Positions 46,801-61,135 of a stretch of DNA of 64,000 nt are shown one piece after another. The stretch is from assembly GCA_905250125.1 (NCBI GenBank), contig CAJNOL010001045.1:1-64000 (forward strand), written 5' to 3'. Position 1 is the first letter of the stretch. Every line of letters starts with the position of its first letter. The DNA comes from Rotaria sordida. Its lineage: Eukaryota; Rotifera; Eurotatoria; Philodinida; Philodinidae. A program made the position numbers and the translations under genes. The notes beneath the pieces were generated by a model. It had not been told where the DNA came from. It made no database searches and worked only from the letters and a program-made list of their open reading frames with translations.

Positions 46801-48899
46801 AGTTTACGTAATGTTCCACGTGAAGTTTTACTTAAAACAATGTCACAACCAACATCAATTCCACCCTATAGTAATAATTCTAATGACAAACATACAACAT
46901 CATCAATTATATTTGTATCAAAAGCTAAAACATCAACTTCACCACCAATATCAACTATAAAACAAACACAACAAATAACAACACCATCAATACAAAATGC
47001 TGATGTTGAAAGAGCATTAATTGATTTTTATCAATGTAGTCAAATAAATGATACAGATGATTATTTAATAAATAATAATGATAATAGTGAAAGTGAAGAT
47101 CTTGAATATTCATTATCAAATTATAATGAAATATGTGAAGAAACATCATCATTACTTCGTCTTAATGAACAACATTCATCAGCATTTATTGATGATGAAT
47201 CAATTACAGATGATTATTCAACTAAAACTAAACAAATACATTCAAGACGTCATTCATATACACAAAATAATAATCATTTTATGAAAACAATGATGTTAAA
47301 TAAAACTCGACGAAATTTAACAATTGATACAACAAGTGATGATCGAACAACAACAAATAGTTTTAGTTTAAATACATATAGTCAAGATTATTCTGTTGAT
47401 AAAATATTTCAATCAGATTCATCAACATCATATAAACAACAATATAATATATCATCACCAAATCAACAAATATCTCAACATAATTGGCGTAGTTCATCAT
47501 CAACAGGAACAACAACAAGAACAAGAACAACAACATCGTCATCATCATCATCATCATCTCAAGATAAACAATTACCATTATTATTATTACGTGCATCATC
47601 ACCAAAACATTTTTTAACAGCTGTAGAAAAAAAACGAAATACTTCATCAGATTCTGATGCTATTACAACAACAACAACATTAACAAATAGTACACAATAT
47701 GGAGGGTAAATAGAAATTTTTAATTTATCAAAAGCAAAAAAAAAAAACGAAACAAATTTCTTTTCTTCTAGACATGATATTGATAAAAATAAACAAAAAA
47801 TTACTGATTCTATATCACAAGATGTATTACGTGCGTTTAATAAATTAAATGCAACAACAATAACAGATGAACCAGAAGTTGAAAAAATTCAAACAAATGA
47901 AATTAATACAATAATAAATAAAACTATTGATGTTGATACAAAATACCATTCAATATCAGATACATTAACACGTGATAATGATACATCAGGTTATGGTTCA
48001 CATGATGATCCATCATCAATTACTAATCGTATATCATCAAAAGTAACATTTGAAAGTTTAATAACACAAAATTCAGTTCCATCATCACCAAAAACAAAAG
48101 ATCAATCTATAATGACACATATTGATTTAAAAGAACGTTTAAATCAAACAATTAATAATAATAATCATGAACAAATACAAGATAGTAATGAAAATAAAAA
48201 TGGACGTTTAATTCTTATGAGTGAAGGAACAATTACAAGTGGATCAACATCAGCAAAATCAAGTGTTAAAGAACTTGTACAAAATCAAAAAACAACTAAT
48301 CATAGAAAATCAAAATCACAAAATCGAGCTCGAAAAGCTTTAAGAACTATTACTTTTATTCTTGGTATGTCTTATGGTTATTATTAGCCATAGAGCATAT
48401 TCTTTTCCGAGAAAAAAAAAAATATTTATTAGAAACGTTTTTTTAATGAGATTTTAGAAGAATTCTTTGCTAGAAAATTTATCGTCCTAAGAAAAAAGAA
48501 ATTTATAATAGAAATCATTCGAATTGAATCTCTCCTAATCAATTTTTCAGATACAGATTCAATAAAAAAAACGAAACATTAATTTCATTCAATATTTCTT
48601 TTCTTTTAGGCGCTTTTGTCGTTTGTTGGACTCCATGGTATGTCAATCTTCAATGTTTTTTTTTGTTATTTTTTCTTTTGATATTAATATATTTAATCTT
48701 TAGGCATATATATTCTGCTATACATTCATTATGCGAATCATGTAAACATAATTGGGTATTTTCTAATCCAATGTTTCATTGTTTTTATTTTCTTTGCTAT
48801 CTTAATTCACCGATTAATCCATTTTGCTATGCATTAGCTAATCAACAATTCAAAAAAACATTTACAAGAATTTTAAAATTGGATTTACGTCGTTTATAA
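43786..48899 (+). CDS. Muscarinic acetylcholine-type GPCR with giant third intracellular loop
   Basis: Nine exons join in frame to 1371 residues plus stop: 43786-44434, 44528-44605, 44685-44789, 44865-44936, 44995-46191, 46508-47705, 47772-48364, 48610-48637, 48704-48899. TM1 begins near residue 88 after a Ser/Thr-rich N-terminus. TM2 has LSVSDFLIGLLSMP. TM3 has CDIWLSLDYTVCLTSIYTVL, then the DRF form of the DRY motif. KMPAKYRKWRTRRK forms the second loop. TM6 has FVVCWTPWHIYS and TM7 has NSPINPFCYAL. These motifs match invertebrate muscarinic receptors. The third intracellular loop runs from about residue 280 to 1285, is rich in Ser, Thr, Asn and poly-Gln (near 46000-46035) and is encoded mainly by two exons of 1.2 kb each. 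Metazoan muscarinic loops are usually a few hundred residues or less. The ligand is inferred; other aminergic ligands cannot be excluded. Confidence 0.9.
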
Positions 48900-51281
48900 C
48901 AATAATAAAAATGTTTTTTTTTCTCTCTCTCTCTATTATTTTTAGCTATATTAACCTTTGTTTTTCTTTCATGTTAAATTTTTTTTTCTGTAAACTATGC
49001 CTAACTTCTTTTTTTTTTTGTTCTTGTTCGTGTGAACCTCTTTGCACAGCGATGTTAACATAAATTTCTTTTTTTTTTCTTGATCGCTCAAAAATAGCGA
49101 AATACAGAATGAAATAATGATGAATCGATCAGAAAAAAAGTACATGAGTTTATATATTAGTAATTGTTCTGAATTTGACGGTTTTCATTTAAAAGATGTG
49201 ACAGGCAGAAGAAAAAAGAATTATTTGACATGTGAAAATTTAATGAAAAGAAAATCTGCATTCATCCGCTGTCGACAGTATTGTTTTTGCTCATTCAAGT
49301 GTTGTTAATCTAATAATTTTTTTTTTCTAAAGATTATTTTACTTGATGCATTTTTAAATAAGACCACCTGTTTCTCTTTGTTTGAAAGTTTTTATTTATT
49401 TGACAAGCATAATCTTGTAATAAGAATTGTTAACACTGAACGAACATTAAGAATTCTTTTCTTAATTTGTTTTTCAAATTAAATTAAGTTATACGAATAA
49501 GAAAAATATTTTTTTTTTCATCCGTTGAATTGAAGCTTAACCTTGATTATGAAATTATCGAGCTGCTTTTTTTTTTTCTTATCATCATACATATTCATGA
49601 TGTTATTAATTAATGGCTTTTTTTTTTCATCAATGTATTATTATATTTAATGAATATAGATAAATTAAATTTGGAATATAATTGATGAAAATAAATATCA
49701 AAAGTATTATATAACAAAAATCTTATGATTGATGAATATATTTATTAAATGTTCATGTTAGAATATATAATGAACATAATACGAAATCATTTGAGAATAT
49801 TATTAGATGTTTTTTTTTATAACAAATTCACTTTTTTTTTTATTTTTATTATAAATGAAAAATAATAAAAAGTAATTGTTTAGATTGCTTCGTTTAATTA
49901 TGATAATAGAATCGATAGAAAATGACAGTTTTTTTTAAAGCTTTGTCAGAAGATTTAATAAAAATGTATTATTAGATTAGATCGGATTTAGTTTTCTTGA
50001 TGGAATGTATACATTAGCAAAAAAAAATGTCAGAGTAGACCACACATGGACTCGAGATTTGTTCAGATCTTGAACTTTTAATAATTGAGATGTCGTTTTT
50101 GTATTTGAACGATAGTTGTTCTGGAAATGAATCTCAAGATGAAATTTGACAGGTTGCTATGCTATATTTATTTATATTTAATATTCTTTATGTCATTTAC
50201 AGCATTCAAAAAAAAAATATGTTAAGAATCATAGACAAAAATTCTGCATTGAACGTTACTATTTTAGGAGAATAATAGTCAAATTTCTTACTTTCTTTCT
50301 TTGTATCAATAGATTATAACTTATTTTAACTAATAGAAATCTCAATTTTAAAGGTTATAATAACGAAAAATTGAACAAGTTAATATTTAGAGTGTCTTTT
50401 TTTGTTACATCTATCTTAGTTGGCTTATTAATTATTAAAAAATAAAAAAAATAAAAACATAAGTTACTTAGTTCGATTGAAAATTACATGATTATATAGA
50501 GATACTTGCAAAAAAACACCGAACATGCACACATTTCTCTACAAATATTATTTTATCTATATATGTTTCCTTTGAATCGTTTTATATTATGATCGATAGA
50601 GAGTAATGAATGTTATAAAGTGCTATAACTTAATAATCTATTCGTTGATCCTTCTGAAGAAATAAACATTTGTTTCTTCTTTAAATATTGCAGAATGATT
50701 TATAAAACAAATCAACATTTTTAACTGAAAATTATCGGAATTCATCAATTTTCTTTCTATGATATTTTTTTCTCTATATTATGTTTTCTAGCGTATTGAA
50801 TATTCTTATAGAATTAACAGCCAAGATATCAATTGAATACTCTCTTATTCGTGATGAAGAATTGTTTAATAGAACGACTAACACATTTCGAATCATCATC
50901 TCTTAAGAAATGCCTTTTTACTTTGTTGAGATTTTTCTAAACTATATCGTTCTGTTTATTAATCAAATCTAATAGCAAAACAGAAGCATTTCTCAAGAAT
51001 ATAAATATAATAAAGATCATGAAAATTGTATCTTAATATTTTACAAACATATCAACTTTATATATATATAATATGGTCGCATTCATGAACTTTTTCCATC
51101 GCTCGTTTGGATGTTTAGACTAGCAACAATATGCTTGAATTTGCTGTTATTGTAATAAATAGCCCTTAGTTACACATTTATTTTATAATGAAAAACTCAC
51201 CTAGACCTCAAGGCTATATTTTATTTATATGACATGGATAAATGACTGAGTTTTTGAATAAGAAGAAAGTAATATAATTAC

Positions 51282-51317
<36 letters not shown>

Positions 51318-54300
51318 AAAACGCGAAAACTCGTATTTTTCTATAATTGTTATCTAATAGAATTTTCGAAGATTCATCTCTTACATAATGACGTTTATAG
51401 TTGCTACGAGCGATAGAAAAAAGATCTTCAGATAATAGAATTTTAGGCAAGTTTTTTTTTTTTTTGCAAACATCTGTATTTGTTGTTTAAACACAATATG
51501 GATGATTAAAGTAATAAATAAAGAAAAAAATTATTAATATTAAATGCATACAAAAAATAGTTTATTTCTGCAGAATCTTTCAAAGAGAAAAAAAATAAAC
51601 ATTTAACTCTTTGATGCCAGACGTGGTATATATATCACCTCAGATTTTGAGAAATACTCGAAATAGTATTTATACCACTCCAACCGCTAAAGGGTTAAAG
51701 TAATAAATTATAATTTATTTAGCAACCTATATAAAGCTTGTTAATATCCTATATGGATAATGGGCGATTTTATCGTATTTATCCAGAAGCTTAAATAAAA
51801 AACTTTATTTTTTCAAAAAAATTCCGGCATCAAAGGGTTAAAAGAAAAAAAATAGTTCAAATCTCCATAATAAATCTTAATTAAAAAACAGAAAAAACAA
51901 GGTTGTATCTTACTTTAGGCTATTAAAAAATTAATGATCAATAACTTTTATTACACTTTCGCAAATTACTTTAACATATGTTTATCGATATGTAAAGTTT
52001 ATTATTTTAAATTTCATTGAAACAGCAAATAGGTCAAATGTACTGGTTGAATTTTTAATGATAGTCATGTGTGTTAATCATTTTTAGAAGTCGTATGATG
52101 TGACAAAGTACACAAACAGTCAAACATAGTCTGTCTGACAGCAAGTGACCAATATAAAGGACATGTTCTAAAATTCAACAGATAATTTTCACATATATAA
52201 CATCAAAAGTGATGAAGGATAACTCTCTTCTAATCGAGACCTACCGTAACAACACGTGATCGATGAGTGAGTTTTATATGATACTTTAGAATAAAATGAA
52301 TCTAAAAATCATATTAAGTCTGATGAAGATTTTCATCATCTATATTCATTATTCTCTATTTTAATAACTGACACAAACTTAATATTTATCATAAGTAAAC
52401 ATGTCATAGACTGATTACCGTCACATCTTAGGAATAACAAAGTAAACGAAAATTAATCACAAAACAACTATTTTGTGTAATATAATTATGTTTACTAATA
52501 AAATAAGCCTTCGATTTATTCAATGTAGATATGATTGTTTTCTATGCTGACGTGCTGATCACAATCAATTTAGTTTTATAAATAAAGGAAATTGATTTTT
52601 TCGCTATATATGAAAGACAACGAACAACATGAAAGTATTTCAGACAAATATTTATGTGATCAATACACAATGGAAAACTTGAACAATTATTGAAATGAAT
52701 TAGAAAAATAATTATTTCTTCAATCAGAAATTTTGTTTCTCTCATTCATTCATTGATTCATCATACATTTCTACAAGAGATAGTATTTTTAATATGAATG
52801 AAATGTATATAACTTGAGATTTTATAATTATATGATAAAATAATAATAATATGAATTCCACTATAGAAAGAAAATTTTTGTTTTTATTTGATTTATTTAA
52901 AATGAATATATCGAATATTTCAATTCTTTTCTAATATTTAATATCAATCATCATAAATATGTTGTTAAATAATAATAAATTCATTATCTAAACACACTAA
53001 AATTATAATAATGATGTTAATAATCTAAATCAATGAACCATTGTTTAACTATATGTCTTTGAAATAAAAACTCAAGTCTATATTAAATCAAAATTCATAT
53101 TATTATCATTTTCAATGATTTTTATTTTTTCATGGAAAATATTTCGACAATTTTATTATATTTATTTTTGAAATAAAAATCTTCATTATCAATTAATTGT
53201 TAATGAAACTAACATTCAACTAGGTACTGAATGTTAGAAAAAATTTGCACTATAGTTTATTTTTTAAATCTGCTTTGTCAGATTTAAAATATTCCTTTAG
53301 CCTTATCTAATGCAATTTTATTTCTGTTCTTCTTAGTCAATCATAGAAACTTAATTTTTTTTTTTTTTTTTTTTTAACAGGATCTATTATGAAATTTTCT
53401 AGAATATTGAAACCAAAAGATGTTCTTGACTCATTGTAATAGATTTCAAAAGAGCTAAAAAGAAAATTGTATAGAATTCTGCAACTATACATGACAATAG
53501 TGAAGTAAACGCTTCATAAATAGCAATTTAATTATCGAAATCAAATTTATTGAACCAAAAAAAAAAAAATCTCACTACTCAACACAATAATACTACCAAG
53601 GTAATTATTTTGATGTTCGAAAGTTAGGAGAAAAAATTGAAAATGAACAAAAGACAATTGTCTGTTGAGATAAAGAAGTAAATTGAATTCAGAATAATGA
53701 AAAAATGATGGCATCTTGTATAGTTTTCTTTTTTTAGTTCTTCCCAAATTAATTCGAATAAGTGGAAAACATCTTTTGCTTTCAATATTTCACAACAAAT
53801 GTTTTTAAAAACAAATAAAAACTTATAATTGAAAATAATAATTATTTACTTATCTTTTCATTTAATTTTATAAAAGTTTATTAGATCAAGTCTCAAGAAT
53901 TATTTGAATTCGACGGCACAGATTTCAATAAAACAAAAAACATTCAAGATTTAATCATTTATCTATGCAGAAATATATGCAAAATAAATTATGTTGCAAA
54001 CATTTTCGAATATCCGATAAAATCGATTATCTTATTTTTAATAAATGAATTCATAGTCAATGATCGATAATAAAATGTACAGAATTCATCTTTTATATTT
54101 CTGTATATATATATATTCATATATTCATAATAAAAATAATCAAAGTGAGAATCTATCTCACTCATTCTCTCTCCCTCATAAATCTTTATATATGTATGCA
54201 AATCTTCACACCACTCACTGCCTAACGTACAAAGCATGGTATATACACACTTAAATATAGAGACAGACAAAACCATAAATGACGCTGAAATAAAGAAGGT

Positions 54301-54518
54301 TATATATGTGTATGTATATGTATATATATATATATGATAAGAGAGAAAAAGAATAGTCTAATAGTTAGAAAGAGAAGCGAGAAGATCCTATCCTGAGTGC
54401 ATCATGGAACACAAGCACCATAACTCCACGAAAAAAAAATCAAAAAGGAAAAGAAAGCATGATAGATATTTGTCTATAATTATATTAATTTCGGACGAGT
54501 TTTTTTTTTTTTTTTTAA
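48900..54518. other. 5.6-kb gene-free stretch
   Basis: AT-rich with long T and TA tracts (for example TA at 51286-51315). The only element recognised is the short piggyBac-type MITE at 51607-51837. No exon could be supported on either strand. Confidence 0.5.
51607..51837. mobile_element. piggyBac-type MITE, 231 bp
   Basis: TTAA at 51603-51606 and 51838-51841 flank terminal inverted repeats: CTCTTTGATGCCAG on the left and CCGGCATCAAAGGG on the right. A TTAA target and a CCCTTTG-like end are hallmarks of piggyBac elements. An internal AAAGGGTTAA sits near 51692. There is no coding capacity. Confidence 0.8.
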
Positions 54519-56214
<1,696 letters not shown>

Positions 56215-56402
56215 GGAGAATCGACGAATGAATCACCGGGTAATCAAATACTATAAAAAAATTTAAAAAAAAAAAAGAAAACAACAAAATTTTGTTTTGG
56301 TATTTTTCTGTTTACAGAAAATAAATTAAAAGAAAAATAAAACCATAATATTTACGGGATATTGATCTAATTTTTATGCTATGTATAATACATGATTATG
56401 CA

Positions 56403-56433
<31 letters not shown>

Positions 56434-57605
56434 AAACGAACTTCAGTAAATTGTAAAGATTTATCTTCAATAACGTATATAGTAACTGATAAAAATAAAA
56501 TAACGAAATAATTTTATTATGATAACATACATGACTTACTCGAATGATATGGACATTACTTGAAATATCGGTTTGTTGAGTTTTTCTTTTTTGTGTAAAT
56601 ATAAGCAGATTTTTATTTTATAAGTGCTTTTTTTTCTTTTCTTTTCTATTGTTTATCTAGAAATAGAATGAAAAAAAAAACAAGTGTTCGGCTTGTTTTT
56701 CTTTGATTGTCATAATCATATGTAAGTCACATTATGGTATATTAACTTTTATTAACATGTCAAATATGCTGTTTACGTTTTGTTTTCTTTTTTTGTAATA
56801 TTTTAAAGTATCTACGCCTTTTAATCTATGCAAAGATAAGTATTGATTAAAACTGAAAAGAAAAAAGAATAGACAACAGTCTGAGACATATTGTCAACTG
56901 ATAGAAACAAACACGCAAAAGAATGATGATAAAGTACTTGGCATATAAATAGACAATATGGAAAAAGACTTATTGGTGCTTTTTCTATAGGATACACATA
57001 TTCTATTCACTAATCGCTTTGATCATATACTAATTGGTTAGCCTCGCTAAAAAAAAACATTACATGTTTGTGTGGGTGTATCCTGTAGAAGTATCGACTT
57101 ATATTATATTTTTTAAGTAAATAATGGATAATAAATCAATGATCTTTATAAAAAGAAACTGGAAAGAAAAAAGAAAAAAACCTTATAATAATAGTATTGC
57201 GGTTAAAATAAGATCTAAAAATAATAAAGAAAACCATATGATCAATTGGATGAGGATTGATATAATATGGATTTTATTGATGTTGATGTACTTATCTAAA
57301 GATGTCGTTCATTGACAACTTCTATTGAATGACAATAGTACATTGTGTTTTGTCTCATGAATCAATTTATTCAATTTTTAATACTATTTAAATAGTTTAT
57401 ATTTTCTAGTTTATATCAAATAAATATTAGTTAAAGTTTATTATGTATGTCATTGGTTATGATAAGAAAACAAGTTTTTAATCTACATTTAAATAAAAGT
57501 TTTATATACCTTTGAGTTTTGTCGGAAGAATAATAAAAGAGTATGTATTGAAGACTTTAAAAGAAAAGATTCAAATTATGTCGAATTCGTTTGCTTCTAC
57601 TTGAA

Positions 57606-58010
57606 TTTTTTGGGTTCCGGAATTTTGCCAATATATCCCTGGACTGTCGCCAATTGGCGAAAGTACAGTGAGCTTTCAGCAATTTCATTGTAAACTAGAC
57701 TTACACTAAAAGAAAATTTTTCTCACCTACATCGATGAGTGTAAACTATGATATATATATAGTCTAATAACATTAACTTCAGCGACGTCATATATCCTAT
57801 ATTAATATTGTTCCGTGACAAGTGAGATAGTCCACCTCACTTTCGCCAATTGACGAAAGTCCACTGTAGTTTTGCCAATACATTCCCTGGAACTTCGCCA
57901 ATTGGCGAAAGTCCACTGTACTTTCGCCAACATACCCCCGGGATTTTCGCCATTGGTGAATGTCTTATTGGCGAAAGTCTTATTGGCGAACATCCCGCCA
58001 CCCGAATTTT
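57606..58010. repeat. MITE-like repeat built of TTCGCCAATTGGCGAA palindromes
   Basis: The palindrome CGCCAATTGGCGAAAGT occurs intact at 57648 and 57897 and diverged near 57844. Related half-sites (TTGGCGAAAGT, TTCGCCAAC, TTTGCCAATA) fill 57840-57990. Outer ends are imperfect inverted repeats: GGGTTCCGGAATTTTGCCAA on the left and TTGGCGAACATCCCGCCACC on the right. A target duplication is not certain and there is no ORF. Confidence 0.65.
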
Positions 58011-58152
58011 TTTCTTTTCTGTTTCTTTCAATTTATTATTTTGACTTTACTTTAAAGAATGTTATTCACAGAAAATTGACTAGGTAAAAAAGTACGTACG
58101 CAATTAAAGTAGGAAAAGAAGTTGACATGCTGTGATGCAAGGCGTTGATAAT

Positions 58153-59355
58153 TCGAAATTTGAGCAAAAAATTTTTTGGAGACTTTTTTTAGTGTCATGG
58201 TTGGATAGAACTCGTCGAGTTACCTATGAAAAAAATTTTTTTTTTAATATATTCAGGCGATATTTTTCTAGCGGCGTAAGTAGGAAATTGTGGACAATAG
58301 GGTTGTGTTCCACGATCTTAGGAAAAATCCTTGTAATATATGTCAATGATAGTAATTATTAGGTTTTTCTTTCTGCTCGTAGTAGAGTAGCGTTCAATCT
58401 AGTCCACCGCTGATTACGCGCTATGTTTTTCTAGTGAAACTTAAGAAAATTACAGCAATGTCCGAACTCCTGCAACTCTCAAATGTGCAACTTCACTCAT
58501 GAAACTTTCGAAGGAGTGTGGATTTGGGTTTCGGTTTTTTCTACATTCATAGCCATACACACATATTTGAATATTCACGGAAAAGATTGTATCATATATT
58601 TGTCTTCTCTCATTGCATTTCTGGTTTTCTAAATTTCTAGATGTAAGATACCACTGCTGTTGTTTAAAACTTGTGGATATGCAAAGTGTGGTGATGTCAA
58701 TTTTGTTTGGAACTCTAGGGTTGATCTATTACCTAAATTTCTACAAATCTCTTGAGTTTTTAGGGTTGCTTGAGTTTTGTGAGTGAAGTGGCAATTTTGA
58801 TTTTCATGAGTTTAGAACTCACAGATTCAAGATACGTCTCAAAATAGTACTGAGAAGATGTAAGGACAGAATTTCGACGAAAATTATTTTTGAATATTGA
58901 GTATAGTATCTGATGCAGATTTTTACGCTGACTCTGAATATAATTTTTTGTTTCTTTTGGAATTGAGGCTCTAATTGTCAAAATCTTAAAATACAAACCC
59001 GTAATTATTGTATTTGACTATCATATCGAAAAAATTGACTCTCTCAACAATCAAATAATATTTTACAAAAAGCATGCATGATTTTGTTCTTAACTATATA
59101 ATGAATAAACTCAAATGAAAATTTCAGATAAACAATGAGACTACCGAGACTTAGCGCTTTTGGCGTATTTCAATTTTTATAGATTTCTCTCATTTTTTTT
59201 TTAATATAGTTTTCCTAAGTTTCACTACAAAAGACGTCGCCTGAATATGTAAAAAACAACATTTTTAAACGTAACTCGGCGAGCTCTATCTAACGATGAC
59301 ACAAAAAACGTCAATAAAAATTTTTTGCTTAAATTTCACATTGTCGACACCTTAC
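58153..59355. repeat. Large inverted-repeat element, 1.2 kb
   Basis: The left arm (about 58153-58300) contains TTTGAGCAAAAAATTTTTTG, GTGTCATGGTTGGATAGA, TCGTCGAGTTACC and TATTCAGGCGATA. The right arm (about 59200-59355) is the diverged inverse of all four in mirrored order. Weak pairing continues inward (TAGTGAAACTTAAGAAAA at 58432 and its inverse near 59205). The centre is unique and has no recognisable ORF. Confidence 0.65.
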
Positions 59356-61135
59356 ATACAATTGTCTCAGTAAAGCAAAATTTCTAGATAAGTGATTTTT
59401 GAGCACATAAAAGGTTGTTTTTTTTTTCTATTGGTGTAGTTTGATTAACATCTGACTACTAAGAAAAAAAAAAATGGCAATCTATTCTGAGAACGATAGA
59501 AATGTATACATAGACGGATCAATAGCGTAATTTTTTTTTTCTTCGTTGTTGAATGTTTTGATAAAAATCATTACGATTAGTAAGATATGAAGTATTGTAC
59601 AATAGCAAATCGAAATAGAGAGAGAGAGAGAGATCAATATCAATATGTGCCAAATGAAATATTCTTATTGAAAAGAATTAATAAATAATATTTTAGTTTT
59701 TTATGAAAATATCACGCCAGAAAATATGAGATTGATTTTATTTTGCGTGACGTTTCAATTTCACTGATTCAACGATAGCGAGGATTAGCTTACAATATTT
59801 GCATTTGGATAAGATCATCTAATATTGTCCTTTGAGTTTTTGATTAAATTAGCGATCTCAAGATTTTGTCAAGGAAGAGAAATTGACTTTGATTGTTATT
59901 CCATAAGACCAAAAAAGTAACTTATATTAATCGAAATATATCTTTTCTTTGGTTTTACCTTATATGACATCTTGATTTCAAGATACTCATAAAAATATTG
60001 CTTCATTTAAGCTTCAGTCTACAAAAAAAAAAAAAACAATAACCAGTGACCAATACACAAAAGTATCATTGTGTTTTTATTAAATGAATTCTTTTTTAAT
60101 AATATTAGATAATATCTATCTACTTTTATCTCTCAATTATATCAAAATCAATATTTTCAAATAATAAAATTAATACTTAAGATATTTGTTCAGAATAATC
60201 CCTTTTTTTTCTTGTCTTATTTGAAATATTTCGAAGACAAAAATAAAAAAATTAAAACTACAAGAAATTCGCTTCTTATTTATTGTAACTTAACTTTTCG
60301 ATTTGTATTAGTATCTTGTTTAAAATAATTTTTACAACAAACTGACCTCTAATCATAAAACCATCGATATTATTTATCATTGACTTTACTTTATGCTAAC
60401 AATTCGATCGTGCTTAAGAGATTTATTTATTTTTATGGCTTATTCTTTATTAAAAAAACCTAATATAAACAGATAAAACTGACTAACAAACCCAATAAGA
60501 GAACCACTTAAAATATTTTTTTCCCGTTTCTTTTTTCTTCGAGATTAGCTAAATTTCCTTCTTCTACTTCTTCTTCTTTATTTTTTTAATCGGATCTCTC
60601 TCGCACATACACATACATAAATATAAATATGTGTATATCAACTTCTTTCATCAAACACACGTCGTCATTGTCGGCTAGTAAATGTGACGTCAATTGTAAA
60701 AAAAGAAAAATCTGAATGAATAAAGAAAATGCGATAGGATTGTTCTATAAACGGGCAAATAACATTAAGAAGAAAAGTAACCGAAACAATGCGCATACCA
60801 GAGTAACGTGCATTTTTTTTTTCTTACGTTTGCCCGTTTTTCCTCTATGTCTTTCTATCGATCGTTAGGCCGTTAATTGTTTCACATCGTTCAGTTTTAT
60901 AGCAATTTCCAAACTACCATTAACATTCATTTTCTTTACCGTATTTGCCACAATAACTACTTTCTTTTAACTTACATTATTTCTTAATATTTTCCGAGTA
61001 TACAAGCAAAAAAAGAGTAAGAAAAAAAAAGAGAGAAATGCTTGAAGGGAGAAAAGAATAGAAAAAGTCACTATATACCAATAACTACCTGTTAGAAACA
61101 CAGATGAAATACAAAATTTTTCACCTTCGAACGAG

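Larger units (their letters stand above)
56215..61135. other. 4.9-kb intergenic stretch with palindromic repeats
   Basis: Lies between the divergent AMMECR1 and nicotinamidase genes. It holds two repeat elements (57606-58010 and 58153-59355) and TA or GA microsatellites (near 56405-56435 and 59617-59632). No exon can be supported; a frame at 57124-57315 has no context. Confidence 0.5.

Noticed and set aside
45055..47647. Minus-strand and off-frame ORFs opposite the receptor's large exons
   Set aside because: They are antisense or off-frame readings of low-complexity Asn/Ser/Gln codons. The receptor frame is supported by splice sites and TM motifs on both sides.
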